NCBI GenBank assembly: GCA_963815045.1
Contig: CAWFET010000003.1
Coordinates: forward strand, 558,001 to 622,000
Length of the DNA stretch: 64,000 nt
From: DASUPK01 sp963815045
GTDB lineage: Bacteria; Actinomycetota; Thermoleophilia; Solirubrobacterales; 70-9
Direction: 5' to 3'
Under the pieces are notes generated by a model. That model had not been told where the DNA came from. It did no database searches and saw only the letters and a list, made by a program, of their open reading frames with translations. Position numbers and translations under genes: made by a program. Below are positions 7,227 through 16,631 of the stretch, one piece after another (within the stretch, counting starts at the first letter, position 1; every line of letters begins with the position of its first letter).

Positions 7227-9548
7227 CTACTGAGAGGGCGGGGTCTCGGTCCGCATCTTCGGATCGCCCTCGACCGCGAGGTTGGGGAGGATCCGGTCGA
7301 GCCACTTCGGCATGAACCAGTTGCGCTCGCCGATCAGCTCCAGCAGCCCCGGCATGATCAGCAGGACGACCAGCGCGTCGATCGCGACGGACACGGCCAG
7401 GCCGACGCCGAACTGCTTGACGATCGGGTTGCCGTTGATCACGAAGCTGAAGAAGACCGCGAACATGATCGTCGCCGCGGCCAGGATCGGCTTGCCGCCG
7501 TTGACGAGTCCCGCCCGGACCGACTCAGAGTTGTCGGCCCCGCCACCGTGGCGCTCCTCGATCCGCGAGACCAGGAACACCTGGTAGTCCATCGACAGGC
7601 CGAAGAGGATCGCGAACATCATCAGCGGGACGTAGCTCACGACCGGCATCTCGTGGTCGACACCGAGCAGGGACAGCCCGAAGCCCTTCTCGAAGACGGC
7701 GGTCAGCACCCCGTATGAGGCCGCCACCGCGAGCAGATTGACCAGAGCCGAGACGAGCGGGATGGTCACGGTCCGGAAGGCCATCGTCAGGAACAGGATG
7801 CTGAGCAGGACCACGATCCCGATCACGAGCAGCAGCTTGTCGCCGATCTTGATGGCCAGGTCGATGTAGGAGGCGGTGGTGCCGCCGACGTACGCCTTCA
7901 TTCCCTGCCCCTGCGTGGCGTCCGGGATCGTGGTGTCGCGGAGGTTGTTGATGAGGTCCTGGGTCTTCCGGTCCGACGGCGAGGTCTTCGGGGTCGTCGA
8001 GAAGACCGCGGCGGTGCCGCCCTTGTCCGTCTGGGCGGGGGAGACCGACTGGACGTTGTTCTGCTTCGAGATCTGCTGCTCGAGGTTGACCAGGCGTGGG
8101 TCGCCCGCGGGCGTCGAGGCGATCTGGAGCTCCTCCGAGACCTGCTGCATCTGGGACTGGAGCTGCGGCGTCGGTCCGCTGACCGCCTCCTCCTGCTGGA
8201 GCTGGGCCTGCTGCTGCTGGAGCTGAGAGACCTGCTGCGGGTTGGAGGTCAGGGGCTTCCCGTAGACGTCGACTGCGATCAGCAGCGGCCCGTTGGTGCC
8301 GACGCCGAAGCCCTCGGTGAGGGCGTCGTAGGCCTGCCGCTCGGTGGTGTCGGTCGGAAGGAGGCCGTAGTCGGGGGCGCCCAGATACAGATCGAGGGCC
8401 GGAATCGCGATCCCGACCAAAACGACGATCCCGGCCAGCGAGGCGATCAGCGGGTGATTCTTGATCGCGTCCGACCAGCCGTCCCACGCCCGGCTCTGCC
8501 TCTTGGTGCCATCGGGGAGCTTGCGCACCAGGGGCATGGCCTGGATGCGCCGGCCGAGCAGGCCGAGGATCGCCGGCAGCAGCGTGATGGAGGCGACCAC
8601 GGCGGTCGCGACCACGATGGCAGTGCTGTAGCCGAGCGACCGGACCAGCGGGATCCCGCTGAAGTAGAGGCAGAGCAGGGCGATGATCACCATCACCGCG
8701 GCGAAGATCACGGCTGACCCCGAGCTGGAGATCGAGCGGGCGATCGAGTCGTTGGGCTCGGCGCCCTCGTCCAGCAGGCGCAGGTGGCGGCTGATGATGA
8801 ACAGCGCGTAGTCGGTTCCGACCGCCAGGCCGAGCATCGTGGCGAGGGTCGGGGCGATCGAGGGCACGTCGAAGAGGTGGCCGGCGAGGCCGACGATGGC
8901 GAGCCCGCTCGCGAGAGCGACGATCGCCGTGGTGATGGGCAGCGGCGTCGCCACCAGCAGGCGGAACGCGATCAGCATGATCACGAGGGCGGCGATCACG
9001 GCGATGATCTCGCTCGCCCGCGTGCTCGGGCTGGAGAGCTGCTGGCCGAGGTAGCCGCCCGCCGACACGTGGATCCCGGTCCCGGCCGTGGGCCTCTTGG
9101 CCGCGTCCAGGACGCTGTTCGCCTGGTCGTCGGTGATGTCGCCCGAAGAGGGCTTCAGGGCGGCCGATACGTAGGCGATCTTGCCGTCCTTGGTGATGTC
9201 GTTCGCCCCCTGCGGCGAGAGCGGGCTGAGGACCTGGGTCACGTACTGGTTCTTCGAGAGCGACGAGACGACCGCGTTGACGGTCTGCGCGTTCTTGCCC
9301 TCTGCGAGGGAGGTGCTCGACTGGAGGACGATCGGGTTGCTCCCGTTGGCCTGCTGAGGCAGCTTGTTGTCGAGCAGGTTGGTGGCGTCCTGGGAGCCGG
9401 TGCCAGGGAGGTCGACGTTGTCGCTCTCGGGACGGCCCGCGGAGTTGGCGATCAGGACCAGTCCGATCGCGATCACGACCCAGGCCCCGATCATCCATAG
9501 CGCCCGTCGGGCTGCGAACCCACCGAGCCTATGGAGGAGGGCGCTCAT
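7227..9548 (-). CDS. MMPL-family (RND-type) transporter
   Basis: 773 residues with the two-lobed MMPL layout: TM1 near residues 15-35, a large extracytoplasmic loop, a TM cluster at about 180-370 carrying the motif GLAVGTDYALFIISRHL, a second loop rich in Gln (about 420-500, probable coiled coil), and a second TM cluster with FGLSMDYQVFLVSRIEERH. MMPL proteins export lipids or small molecules using the proton gradient; substrate unknown. Divergent from pdxH. The Gln-rich coiled region in the second loop is unusual. Confidence 0.92.
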   Translation of the reverse strand: MSALLHRLGGFAARRALWMIGAWVVIAIGLVLIANSAGRPESDNVDLPGTGSQDATNLLDNKLPQQANGSNPIVLQSSTSLAEGKNAQTVNAVVSSLSKNQYVTQVLSPLSPQGANDITKDGKIAYVSAALKPSSGDITDDQANSVLDAAKRPTAGTGIHVSAGGYLGQQLSSPSTRASEIIAVIAALVIMLIAFRLLVATPLPITTAIVALASGLAIVGLAGHLFDVPSIAPTLATMLGLAVGTDYALFIISRHLRLLDEGAEPNDSIARSISSSGSAVIFAAVMVIIALLCLYFSGIPLVRSLGYSTAIVVATAVVASITLLPAILGLLGRRIQAMPLVRKLPDGTKRQSRAWDGWSDAIKNHPLIASLAGIVVLVGIAIPALDLYLGAPDYGLLPTDTTERQAYDALTEGFGVGTNGPLLIAVDVYGKPLTSNPQQVSQLQQQQAQLQQEEAVSGPTPQLQSQMQQVSEELQIASTPAGDPRLVNLEQQISKQNNVQSVSPAQTDKGGTAAVFSTTPKTSPSDRKTQDLINNLRDTTIPDATQGQGMKAYVGGTTASYIDLAIKIGDKLLLVIGIVVLLSILFLTMAFRTVTIPLVSALVNLLAVAASYGVLTAVFEKGFGLSLLGVDHEMPVVSYVPLMMFAILFGLSMDYQVFLVSRIEERHGGGADNSESVRAGLVNGGKPILAAATIMFAVFFSFVINGNPIVKQFGVGLAVSVAIDALVVLLIMPGLLELIGERNWFMPKWLDRILPNLAVEGDPKMRTETPPSQ

Positions 9549-9610
9549 GTGGGCGCGATCCTCTCATGCCGGTCGGTCCCGTCAATTGCGATTACTGAGA
9601 GGATCGACCG

Positions 9611-10228
9611 ATGAGTCCGCGTCGCGCGCAAAACCCGCCGCTGGATCGCGAGCACGTCGCGGACGATCCGATGGAGCAGTTCGCGCGCTGGTTCGAGGAG
9701 GCCGAAGCCGACGTGGCGCTGGAGCAGGCGATGACGCTGTCGACCGTCGACGCCGACGGCTCGCCCAACGCTCGCATGGTCCTGCTCAAGGGCTTCGGCC
9801 CCGACGGCTTCCGCTTCTTCACCAACTACGAGAGCGCCAAGGGCAAAGAGCTGGCGGGCAACCCCCGCGCCGCCCTGGTGGTCTACTGGCGCGAGCTGGA
9901 CCGGCAGGTTCGGATTCGCGGCCGGGTCGAGCGGCTCTCCGCCCAGGACTCCGACGCCTACTTCGCCAGCCGTCCCCGGGACAGTCGGATCGCTGCCGCG
10001 ATCTCCCCGCAGAGCCGCCCGGTCGAGCGCGATGCACTCGACCGGCTCTTCGCGGGGCTTGAGGCCCGGGCCGGGAAGGAGGGCCCGCCGCGGCCGGAAC
10101 ACTGGGGTGGCTACCTGGTGCGCCCCGACGAGATCGAGTTTTGGCAGGGCAGGGACAGCCGGATGCACGACCGTCTCCTGTATCGCCGCAGATCCGGCGG
10201 CTGGGAGATCGACCGCTTGGCCCCTTAG
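9611..10228 (+). CDS. pdxH: pyridoxamine 5'-phosphate oxidase
   Basis: 205 residues, the usual PdxH length. It oxidises pyridoxamine- or pyridoxine-5'-phosphate to PLP with FMN. Visible family segments: NARMVLLKGFGPDGFRFFTN (FMN phosphate binding), SAKGKELAGNPRAALVVYW, RQVRIRGRVERL, the substrate segment SRPRDSRIAAAISPQS, and the C-terminal EFWQGRDSRMHDR...WEIDRLAP motif. Followed by a TetR gene on the same strand after a short AT-rich gap with an operator-like palindrome. Confidence 0.96.
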   Translation: MSPRRAQNPPLDREHVADDPMEQFARWFEEAEADVALEQAMTLSTVDADGSPNARMVLLKGFGPDGFRFFTNYESAKGKELAGNPRAALVVYWRELDRQVRIRGRVERLSAQDSDAYFASRPRDSRIAAAISPQSRPVERDALDRLFAGLEARAGKEGPPRPEHWGGYLVRPDEIEFWQGRDSRMHDRLLYRRRSGGWEIDRLAP

Positions 10229-10245
10229 TTCCCAATACCTATACG

Positions 10246-10274
10246 GCATATGGTTTTCGCACGGTACCATATGC
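10246..10274. promoter_or_regulatory. perfect inverted repeat, probable TetR operator
   Basis: GCATATGGT (10246-10254), 11-nt spacer, ACCATATGC (10266-10274): 9-bp perfect arms in an AT-rich patch just before the TetR start at 10278. A further partial copy (CAATATGG) overlaps the start codon. Size and position fit an autoregulatory operator. Confidence 0.7.
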
Positions 10275-10277
10275 AAT

Positions 10278-10964
10278 ATGGTTTCGTCAACGGATCGGAA
10301 GCTCCTCGACCAGGCGCTGGTCGGATACGGGGGTGGGGACCGCTCCACCGTTCGGATGCCGGCGCCACCCACGCAGGCGCGCGGGTTCGAGAAGCGCGAC
10401 CGCATCTATGAAGCGGCGCTCGCGAGGTTCGAGGCGGACGGCTTCGCCGCGGCCAAGGTGGACGACGTCATCGCCGATGCCGACGTCAGCTGGGCCACGT
10501 TCTTCCGCTACTTCCCCCGCAAGGGCGACGTGCTGATCGAAGCGGCGGTGCGGCACTTCCGGGATCACGTGCGCCCCTCGGCCGAGGCCGCGCTCGCGGA
10601 CCGGCGGCTGAAGGTCAGCACCGTCATCCAGCGTCTGATCCTCACCCTGCTCGAGCCGGCCGACCTGGCGCCCTCCCTGCACGGTGAGGCGCTGCTCGAG
10701 GTCTTCGCGAACCCCGATCGGTTTGCCGCACAGCTCGGCGAGGATCACCGCCCCCCGGTGATCGCGTTGCTCGAGCAGGTGCTCACGGAGGGCCAGCGGC
10801 GAGGTGAGGTCCGCCGTGACGTCGAGCCCACCGTCGGAGCGATGACCCTCCTGGCCGCTTCGGCGCTGATCGGCGCCCAGTCGGTCGCCATGGGGATCAA
10901 TGCGAACGAGCGGGTCGTGGCTTCCCTGGACCTGTGCTGGCGCGGGGTCGCCGCCGGCGCCTAG
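10278..10964 (+). CDS. TetR-family transcriptional regulator
   Basis: 228 residues from the ATG at 10278. An N-terminal extension of about 35 residues precedes the helix-turn-helix (IYEAALARFEADGFAAAKVDDVIADADVSWATFFRYFPRKGD is split across residues about 40-85). The C-terminal ligand domain is not assignable. The start sits right behind a palindromic operator, so it is likely self-repressed; pdxH upstream is on the same strand but separated by the operator. Stop overlaps the convergent sigma factor gene by 4 bp. Confidence 0.9.
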   Translation: MVSSTDRKLLDQALVGYGGGDRSTVRMPAPPTQARGFEKRDRIYEAALARFEADGFAAAKVDDVIADADVSWATFFRYFPRKGDVLIEAAVRHFRDHVRPSAEAALADRRLKVSTVIQRLILTLLEPADLAPSLHGEALLEVFANPDRFAAQLGEDHRPPVIALLEQVLTEGQRRGEVRRDVEPTVGAMTLLAASALIGAQSVAMGINANERVVASLDLCWRGVAAGA

Positions 10965-12205
10965 GGCGCCATCTCGGCGAGGCGGCGCTCCAGGAATCGG
11001 CGTTCGACCGGGTTTGTCGCCAGCTCGAGCGCCTGCTCGTATGCCTTCACCGCTTCGTTCCCTCTATCCGCCCGTCGCAGCAGATCCGCCCGCGCCGACC
11101 AGAACCACTGGTAGCGGTCGAGCGCCTCGGCCAGCTCCGGGTCCTCGAGCAGTTCGAGCCCCCGCTCCGGGCCTTCGGCCATCGCCACCGCTACCGCGCG
11201 GTTGAGCTCGACCACCGGCGAGGGATGGGCCGCGGCGAGCAGGCCGTAGAGGGAAGCGATCCGCGCCCAGTCGGTGTCCTCCGGCGTGCCGGCCCTGGCG
11301 TGCTCTCCGGCAATGGCCGCCTGCACGACGTAGGGGCCGGCCGGGCCGAGGCTCCCAGCGCGCTCGAGGATGCCGAGCCCGGTGTCGATCTCGCGCTGGT
11401 CCCAGAGCGACCGGTCCTGCTCCTCCAGCAGCACGAGGTCGCCATCCGATCCGACGCGTGCCTCCCTGCGCGAGTCCTGGAGAAGCATCAGCGCGAGGAG
11501 CCCGAGGGCCTCGGACTCATCGGGCATCAGCCTGGCGAGTGTCCCCGCCAGGCGGATCGCCTCGCCCGTCAGCTCTCGCCGGACGAGCGCCTCGTCGGAG
11601 GTTGCGGAGTAGCCCTCGTTGAAGATCAGATAGAGCGCCGCGAGGACCGAGTCGAGCCGATCGGGCAGCTCGTGATCCGCCGGCACCTCGTACGGGATCT
11701 TCGCGGTCTTGATCTTGCGCTTGGCCCGGGCCAGCCGCTGGGCCATCGCCGGCTCGGAGACAAGGAAGGCGCGCGCTATCTCGGGCGTGGCCAGGCCGCC
11801 GAGGGTCCGCAGGGTGAGGGCGACGCGTGCCTCAGGGGCGAGGGCGGGGTGGCAGCAGGTGAAGATCAGTCGCAGCTGGTCGTCGGGGATCGCGGGGGGT
11901 TCCTCGAGCACGTCGTCCTCCTCGGCTGCGGGCGGCTCGAGCGCTTCGATCTCCTGCTGCTTCTCGATCCCCCGGCGCTCGCGCCGGAGCCGGTCGATCG
12001 CCTTGTTCCGCGCGGTGGTCGTGATCCAGGCGCCCGGGTTGTCCGGAACTCCGCGCTCGGGCCAGACCTGCATGGCGACGACGAACGCCTCCTGAACCGC
12101 CTCCTCGGCGAGGTCGAAGTCGCCGAGCACGCGGATCAACGAGGCGATCGCCCGTCCCGACTCGTGCCGGAACAGGCGATCGACCAGCTCAGCCCCGTCA
12201 GGCAG
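10961..12205 (-). CDS. ECF sigma factor with C-terminal TPR-like extension (ECF42-like), probable CTG start
   Basis: Sigma region 2 (RVLGDFDLAEEAVQEAFVVA), region 4 with HTH (TPEIARAFLVSEPAMAQRLARAK) and a long C-terminal helical extension (DSVLAALYLIFNEGY..., then paired helices to the end) typical of ECF42 factors, which are regulated through that extension. Homologues start about 8 residues before VDRLFR; the only start codon there is CTG at 12205-12203, overlapping the end of the upstream DGPF gene by 8 bp. The next canonical start, TTG at 12139, would lose part of region 2. The partner gene is the usual ECF42 neighbour. Confidence 0.9.
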   Translation of the reverse strand: MPDGAELVDRLFRHESGRAIASLIRVLGDFDLAEEAVQEAFVVAMQVWPERGVPDNPGAWITTTARNKAIDRLRRERRGIEKQQEIEALEPPAAEEDDVLEEPPAIPDDQLRLIFTCCHPALAPEARVALTLRTLGGLATPEIARAFLVSEPAMAQRLARAKRKIKTAKIPYEVPADHELPDRLDSVLAALYLIFNEGYSATSDEALVRRELTGEAIRLAGTLARLMPDESEALGLLALMLLQDSRREARVGSDGDLVLLEEQDRSLWDQREIDTGLGILERAGSLGPAGPYVVQAAIAGEHARAGTPEDTDWARIASLYGLLAAAHPSPVVELNRAVAVAMAEGPERGLELLEDPELAEALDRYQWFWSARADLLRRADRGNEAVKAYEQALELATNPVERRFLERRLAEMAP

Positions 12206-12581
12206 TCGCTTCCTCGACCAGGTTCCCGGCCTCGTCGAAGACCATCACCGGGCGGATCTCGATGGACCCGAACTGCGAGCCCGGGATCTTGGCCGCCCAT
12301 TCGATCGCCTCGTCGAGGTCCTTGACGTCGAGCACGTAGAAGCCGGCGAGCTGCTCCTTGGTCTCCGCGAAGGGGCCGTCGGTCACCTCGCGATCGCCGC
12401 CCCGGACGCGGACGGTCGTGGCGGTCTGCGTCGGGTAGAGGCCATCGCCGGCCACGAACACGCCCTTCTCCTCCATCTCCTGCGTGACGGCGCCATAGGC
12501 CTGCGACATCGCCAGCTGTTCCTCCTCGGTGGCGGCTGCGCGCTGGCTCTCGTCGCCGTAGATCGTGAATGCGTACTTCAT
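12198..12581 (-). CDS. YCII-related (DGPF) domain protein
   Basis: 127 residues, small alpha/beta ferredoxin-like domain with the signature DGPFAETKEQLAGFYVLDV and the C-terminal GSIEIRPVM. Family members are found next to ECF42 sigma factors and are often among their targets; catalytic role unknown. ATG at 12581 is preceded by a good ribosome site (AAGGAG). It overlaps the sigma factor start, so the two are co-translated. Confidence 0.93.
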   Translation of the reverse strand: MKYAFTIYGDESQRAAATEEEQLAMSQAYGAVTQEMEEKGVFVAGDGLYPTQTATTVRVRGGDREVTDGPFAETKEQLAGFYVLDVKDLDEAIEWAAKIPGSQFGSIEIRPVMVFDEAGNLVEEATA

Positions 12582-12681
12582 CTCTGAGCTCCTTCTGTCG
12601 ACGGCGCGATTCGCCGCTTCACCCTAACGACGAAGGGTGGGGGCTCAAATCGACAGCGAGGCGCCAATAGACTCGCGGCGC

Positions 12682-13095
12682 ATGGAGGCCAGGAAGCCCT
12701 TCTACCAGCGCGGCTCCTTCTGGCTCGGCCCGTTCGCCTGGGGCCTCGGATTGGTGCTCGCCGTCGGCCTGGCGATCGGCTGGTACGTCCTGGGCGGCTT
12801 CCCACGGGACCACGACCGCTACGGCGAGGTCTCAGTCCCCGGGCGGGCGCTCCTGGCGCTGCCGTCCGGCGACGTTCGCCTCAACTTCGAGAACCACGCG
12901 ACGCAGAACGGTGACAACACCTCCCTCGATGACCGGCCCGCCGGGCTCGCGGTCAGGGTCACCTCGGCGGCCGGAGGCGCCCCGCTCAAGATCGACGACG
13001 TGCCGAGCTGGCTCGGCGCGATCCTCTGCGGCGTAGCCGTGATGGCGCTCGTCCTCGCGCTCACTTTGCCGTTCCGTCGCTTTCTGCCGGACTAG
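12682..13095 (+). CDS. small membrane protein with extracytoplasmic loop
   Basis: 137 residues from the ATG at 12682 (MEARKPFYQRG). Two transmembrane helices (about 17-37 and 108-128) enclose a loop of about 70 residues with beta-strand character (VSVPGRALLALPSGDVRLNF). No family recognised. Stop is 23 bp before the glycosyltransferase start, so they may be co-transcribed. Confidence 0.75.
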   Translation: MEARKPFYQRGSFWLGPFAWGLGLVLAVGLAIGWYVLGGFPRDHDRYGEVSVPGRALLALPSGDVRLNFENHATQNGDNTSLDDRPAGLAVRVTSAAGGAPLKIDDVPSWLGAILCGVAVMALVLALTLPFRRFLPD

Positions 13096-13118
13096 TCAGC
13101 GCATAGGCTGGCGAGACG

Positions 13119-14426
13119 ATGGCCGACGGCAAGACGATCGTCTTCTTCCCCGAGGGAGCGTTCGGGCCGACGAACAACTGCGTCGGCATCGGAGAGGTGC
13201 TGAGACAGCGCGGGCACCGGGTGGTGTTCGTGGTCGAGGAGTCCTTCGCTGGGACCCTCGAGGAGAAGGGATTCGAGGAGCGCCTGATGCGGCTCGCCCC
13301 GCCGCCAGAGGTCCCCGAGGAGCCCGGGCAGTTCTGGAAGGACTTCATCCGGGAGACGGCGCCCGTCTTCCGGAAGTCGACGTTCGATCAGCTCAGCGAG
13401 TTCATGGCGCCGACCTGGCAGGCCCTCATCGACGGGGCCCGGTACGTCGACGAGCGGCTGGTCGAGATCTTCGACGAGCTTCAGCCCGACGCGATCGTCG
13501 AGGACAACGTCTGTGCCTTTCCCGCGATCCCCGCCAGTGGCCGACCATGGGTGCGGATCGTCTCCTGCAATCCCCTCGAGGTGAAGGATCCCGAGGTGCC
13601 ACCTCCGTACACGGGCCTCCCGCTGGCGGACCGCGTCGAGTGGGGCTCCTACCGGGAGGAGTACCTGCGGGCGATCGGGGAGATGCAGGCGAGCTTCAGC
13701 GAGTTCTGCGTCGAGCGCGGCGCGCCGCCGCTCACCGAGGGCGAGATGATCCACGCCTCGGACTGGCTCAACCTCACCATCTATCCGGACGAGATCGACT
13801 ACCCACGCTCAGTCCCGCTGGGCCCCACCTGGCACAACCTGGAGTCGAGCGTCCGCACCACCGACGCCGACTGGGAGCCGCCTGCCGAGCTCGCGGACGG
13901 TGAGGGTGCGCTGATCTACGTCAGCCTCGGCTCACTCGGTTCCGGGGACGTCCCCCTGATGGAGAGCCTGGTGGCCGCGCTCGCCGAGACACCGCATCGC
14001 TACGTGGTCTCGAAGGGCCCGCAGCACGCCGAGTACGAGCTCGCCGGAAACATGATCGGCGAGGAGTTCCTGCCTCAGGTCTCGGTCCTGCCGCACGTCG
14101 ATCTCGTGATCACCCACGGCGGGAACAACACGACGACCGAGAGCCTCCACTTCGGCAAGCCGATGATCGTCCTGCCCATCTTCTGGGACCAGCACGACAA
14201 CGCCCAGCGGATCGACGAGACCGGCTTCGGGATCCGGCTCCCGACCTACTCGCTCGGGGACGCAGATCTGCCGGAGGCGATCGACCGGCTGCTGGCCGAC
14301 GCCGGCCTCGGCTCGCGCCTCTCGGACATCTCGAAGAGGCTGCAGGCGTCCCCGGGGAACGAGCGCGCCGCGGATCTGATCGAGCGGGTCGCCGTCTCAG
14401 GCGAACCGGTCACCCGGGACAGCTAG
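13119..14426 (+). CDS. GT1 glycosyltransferase, macrolide (MGT) type
   Basis: 435 residues. The GT-B fold is seen in the N-terminal IVFFPEGAFGPTNNCVGIGE with its donor/acceptor cleft, and in the C-terminal NDP-sugar motif HGGNNTTTESLHFGKPMIVL near residues 330-350. Family members move a sugar from UDP- or other nucleotide sugars to small lipophilic acceptors. Acceptor unknown; no biosynthetic cluster lies nearby. The stop overlaps the convergent gspE/pilB-like gene by 4 bp. Confidence 0.9.
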   Translation: MADGKTIVFFPEGAFGPTNNCVGIGEVLRQRGHRVVFVVEESFAGTLEEKGFEERLMRLAPPPEVPEEPGQFWKDFIRETAPVFRKSTFDQLSEFMAPTWQALIDGARYVDERLVEIFDELQPDAIVEDNVCAFPAIPASGRPWVRIVSCNPLEVKDPEVPPPYTGLPLADRVEWGSYREEYLRAIGEMQASFSEFCVERGAPPLTEGEMIHASDWLNLTIYPDEIDYPRSVPLGPTWHNLESSVRTTDADWEPPAELADGEGALIYVSLGSLGSGDVPLMESLVAALAETPHRYVVSKGPQHAEYELAGNMIGEEFLPQVSVLPHVDLVITHGGNNTTTESLHFGKPMIVLPIFWDQHDNAQRIDETGFGIRLPTYSLGDADLPEAIDRLLADAGLGSRLSDISKRLQASPGNERAADLIERVAVSGEPVTRDS

Positions 14427-16164
14427 GCGTCTCCGACGACGCGCATTACCTCGGCGATCGTGGTGATCCCCAGGGCGGCCTTCTCCAGACCGTCTTCGCG
14501 CATGCGATGCATGCCGGCGGCGACGGCGGCCGCCTCGATCTCGCCGCTGGGGGCCTTGGAGACGATCAGGGAGCGGATCTCCTCCGTCAGGGTCAACACC
14601 TCGTAGAGGCCGACCCGGCCGCGGAATCCAGTCCCCACGCAGCTCACGCAGCCCACGGGCTCATAGACAGTGGGCGCGGTGCCGTTCTCAGCCCCGCCGA
14701 GCGCGCTCAGCTCCGCGGGCGTGAGGGTCGCGGGCTTCTTGCAGGCGTCGCACAACCGGCGCGCCAGGCGCTGGCCGATGATGCAGCGGATTCCCGAGGC
14801 GATCAGGAAGGGCTCGACGCCCATGTCGATCAGCCGTGCAGCGGTGATCGCGGCGCTGTTCGTGTGCAGGGTGGAGAGGACGAGGTGCCCGGTGAGGGCG
14901 GCCTCCATCGCGACCTGAGCGGTTTCCCGATCGCGGATCTCGCCGACCATCAGCGCGTCGGGGTCGGAGCGCACCATCGAGCGAAGGCCCGAGGCGAAGG
15001 TCACGCCGGCACTGTGGTTGACGTGGATCTGCTTGATGCCGTCCACCTCGTACTCGACCGGATCCTCGATGCTGATCAGGGTGCGGTCGGGGTGTTGAGC
15101 TCGCGCAGCAGTGCGTAGAGGGTGGTCGTCTTCCCCGTTCCGGTCGGGCCGGTGGCGAGGATCGCGCCCTGGATCTGGCCGACGGCCTCGAGCACGAGCC
15201 GCTGATCCTCCTCGCGCATCCCAAGGGATCCGAGCTCGAGGACGACGCGGTCCCTGTCGAGGATGCGCATCACGATCGACTCGCCGCGGATGACGGGGAG
15301 CACGGCAATCCGGATGTCGATGTGCCGGCCGTCGACGTCGAGCGCGACCCGGCCGTCCTGCGGCATGCGGCGCTCGGCGATGTCTAGCTCGGCCATGATC
15401 TTGATCCGGGAGACGAGGCCTGGGACGAGGTTGTTGGGCACGGTGGTCGAGTCGACCATCACGCCATCCACCCGGTAGCGGACCTGCATCGAATCCCGCC
15501 GCGGGTCGAAGTGGATGTCGGAGGCGCCTCGGCTGACCGCGTCGCCGATGATCGAGTGCACCAGCTTGACGACGGGCGCCTCCTTCGCGGATGCCTGCAG
15601 CGCGATGACCTCGCCGTTTTCGAGGTCGGTCTGGTCGTCCTCGATCTCCTTGACTGAGCCGCTCAGGCCCGTCAGCCGTGTGACCAGCGCGGCGATCGAA
15701 TCCGGCGTGGCGACCGCGCGGCTGACCTCGTAGCCGGTCGCCATCGCGATGTTGTCGGGGCCCAGGACGTTGGAGGGGTCCGAGACCGCGACCAGCAGGC
15801 CTCGACCGTCCAGGAAGGCGATTGGGATCGCGCCATACCGGCGCGCCTCGGCGGAGTCGACCAGGTTGGCGGCTCCCTGGTCCACCTCGAAGACGTTCAG
15901 GTCGACGTACGAAAGCGAGTTCCTCTCGGCCAGGATCCTGGCCAGCTGGCCCGCGTCGATGACTCCGTTCTCGACGAGCAGCGCGCCGACCGGAGTGGTG
16001 GACCCATCCTCCCTGGCCATGACCTGCTCGACGCTCTCGCGGTCAGTGAAGCCGAGGTCGATGGCGACCTCGCCCACGCGGCGGCTCGGGTCGCCCATGC
16101 CTGAGGGCGGTACGAGTCCCGGGACGTTAAGCGGAGCGGCAGGGGAAATCGCATTCGCGTTCAT
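14423..16164 (-). pseudogene. GspE/PilB-type ATPase, split by a single-base frameshift
   Basis: Type II secretion / type IV pilus assembly ATPase. The first part (from ATG 16164) holds the MshEN-like N-terminal domain and the Walker A ATGPTGTGKTTTLYALLREL, then terminates at 15076. The next frame continues without a gap: IEDPVEYEVDGIKQIHV, Walker B/Asp box VGEIRD, and the metal-binding CDACKKP...CVSCVGTGF, to the end. One base is missing at the run GGGG (15089-15092). All conserved motifs of a full 580-residue protein are present across the two frames, so the break is recent or a sequence error. No pilin or other pilus genes are in the window. Confidence 0.88.
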
Positions 16165-16222
16165 CACACATCTATCGGCCACCGGCGCCAGAAAATGAAT
16201 CCCCACTACTAGACTCCCGTTC

Positions 16223-16493
16223 GGACCGTGCTAGGCGGGGAATTAGCGGTGCCCTGTAATCCGCAACCCGCTCAAGCGGAGCTGAATTCCCTTACGAGGG
16301 ACCGGCCCTCGGGGCCGGGTCGCCGCAGGCGGCGTTGACGGCCAGGTCCTGCGCAGTGTCGGCCTGTGAACCAGGTCAGGTCCGGAAGGAAGCAGCCTTA
16401 AGCGGTAGCCGACATGTGATGCAGGCAAGCCTGGCCCGAGCCAAAAGCGGCGGCACGCCCGGGAGCCTCGTCTCGAGGATGGGTGCACGGTCC
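16223..16493 (+). ncRNA. ffs: signal recognition particle RNA, large bacterial type
   Basis: About 271 nt. The SRP core is exact (AACCAGGTCAGGTCC, GGAAGGAAGCAGCCTTAAG), the Alu-domain 5' part resembles Bacillus scRNA (GCGGTGCCCTGTAATCCGCA...AGCGGAGCTGAATTCCC), and the ends pair over 9 bp (GGACCGTGC with GCACGGTCC). Followed by a T-rich stretch. The RNA binds Ffh and targets nascent secretory proteins to the membrane. Confidence 0.95.
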
Positions 16494-16631
16494 ATTTCTT
16501 TGCCGTGCGGTCTCGGGCCGAGATCTGCGGAAAATTCCGGATGCACCCAGGTCGTCCATCGAAATAAGGTGTTCGTTCACGCCCGGCCCAGTCCAGGCCG
16601 CGGCGACACAAGCGAAAGAGGGAGAACGACG

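Noticed and set aside
7134..7718. Open frame starting inside the tRNA-Val gene
   Set aside because: It begins within the tRNA and is antisense to the MMPL gene.
16335..16631. Upstream extension of the secreted Ig-like protein into the SRP RNA
   Set aside because: The extension has no protein sense, overlaps a structured RNA, and a GTG with ribosome site and signal peptide is at 16632.
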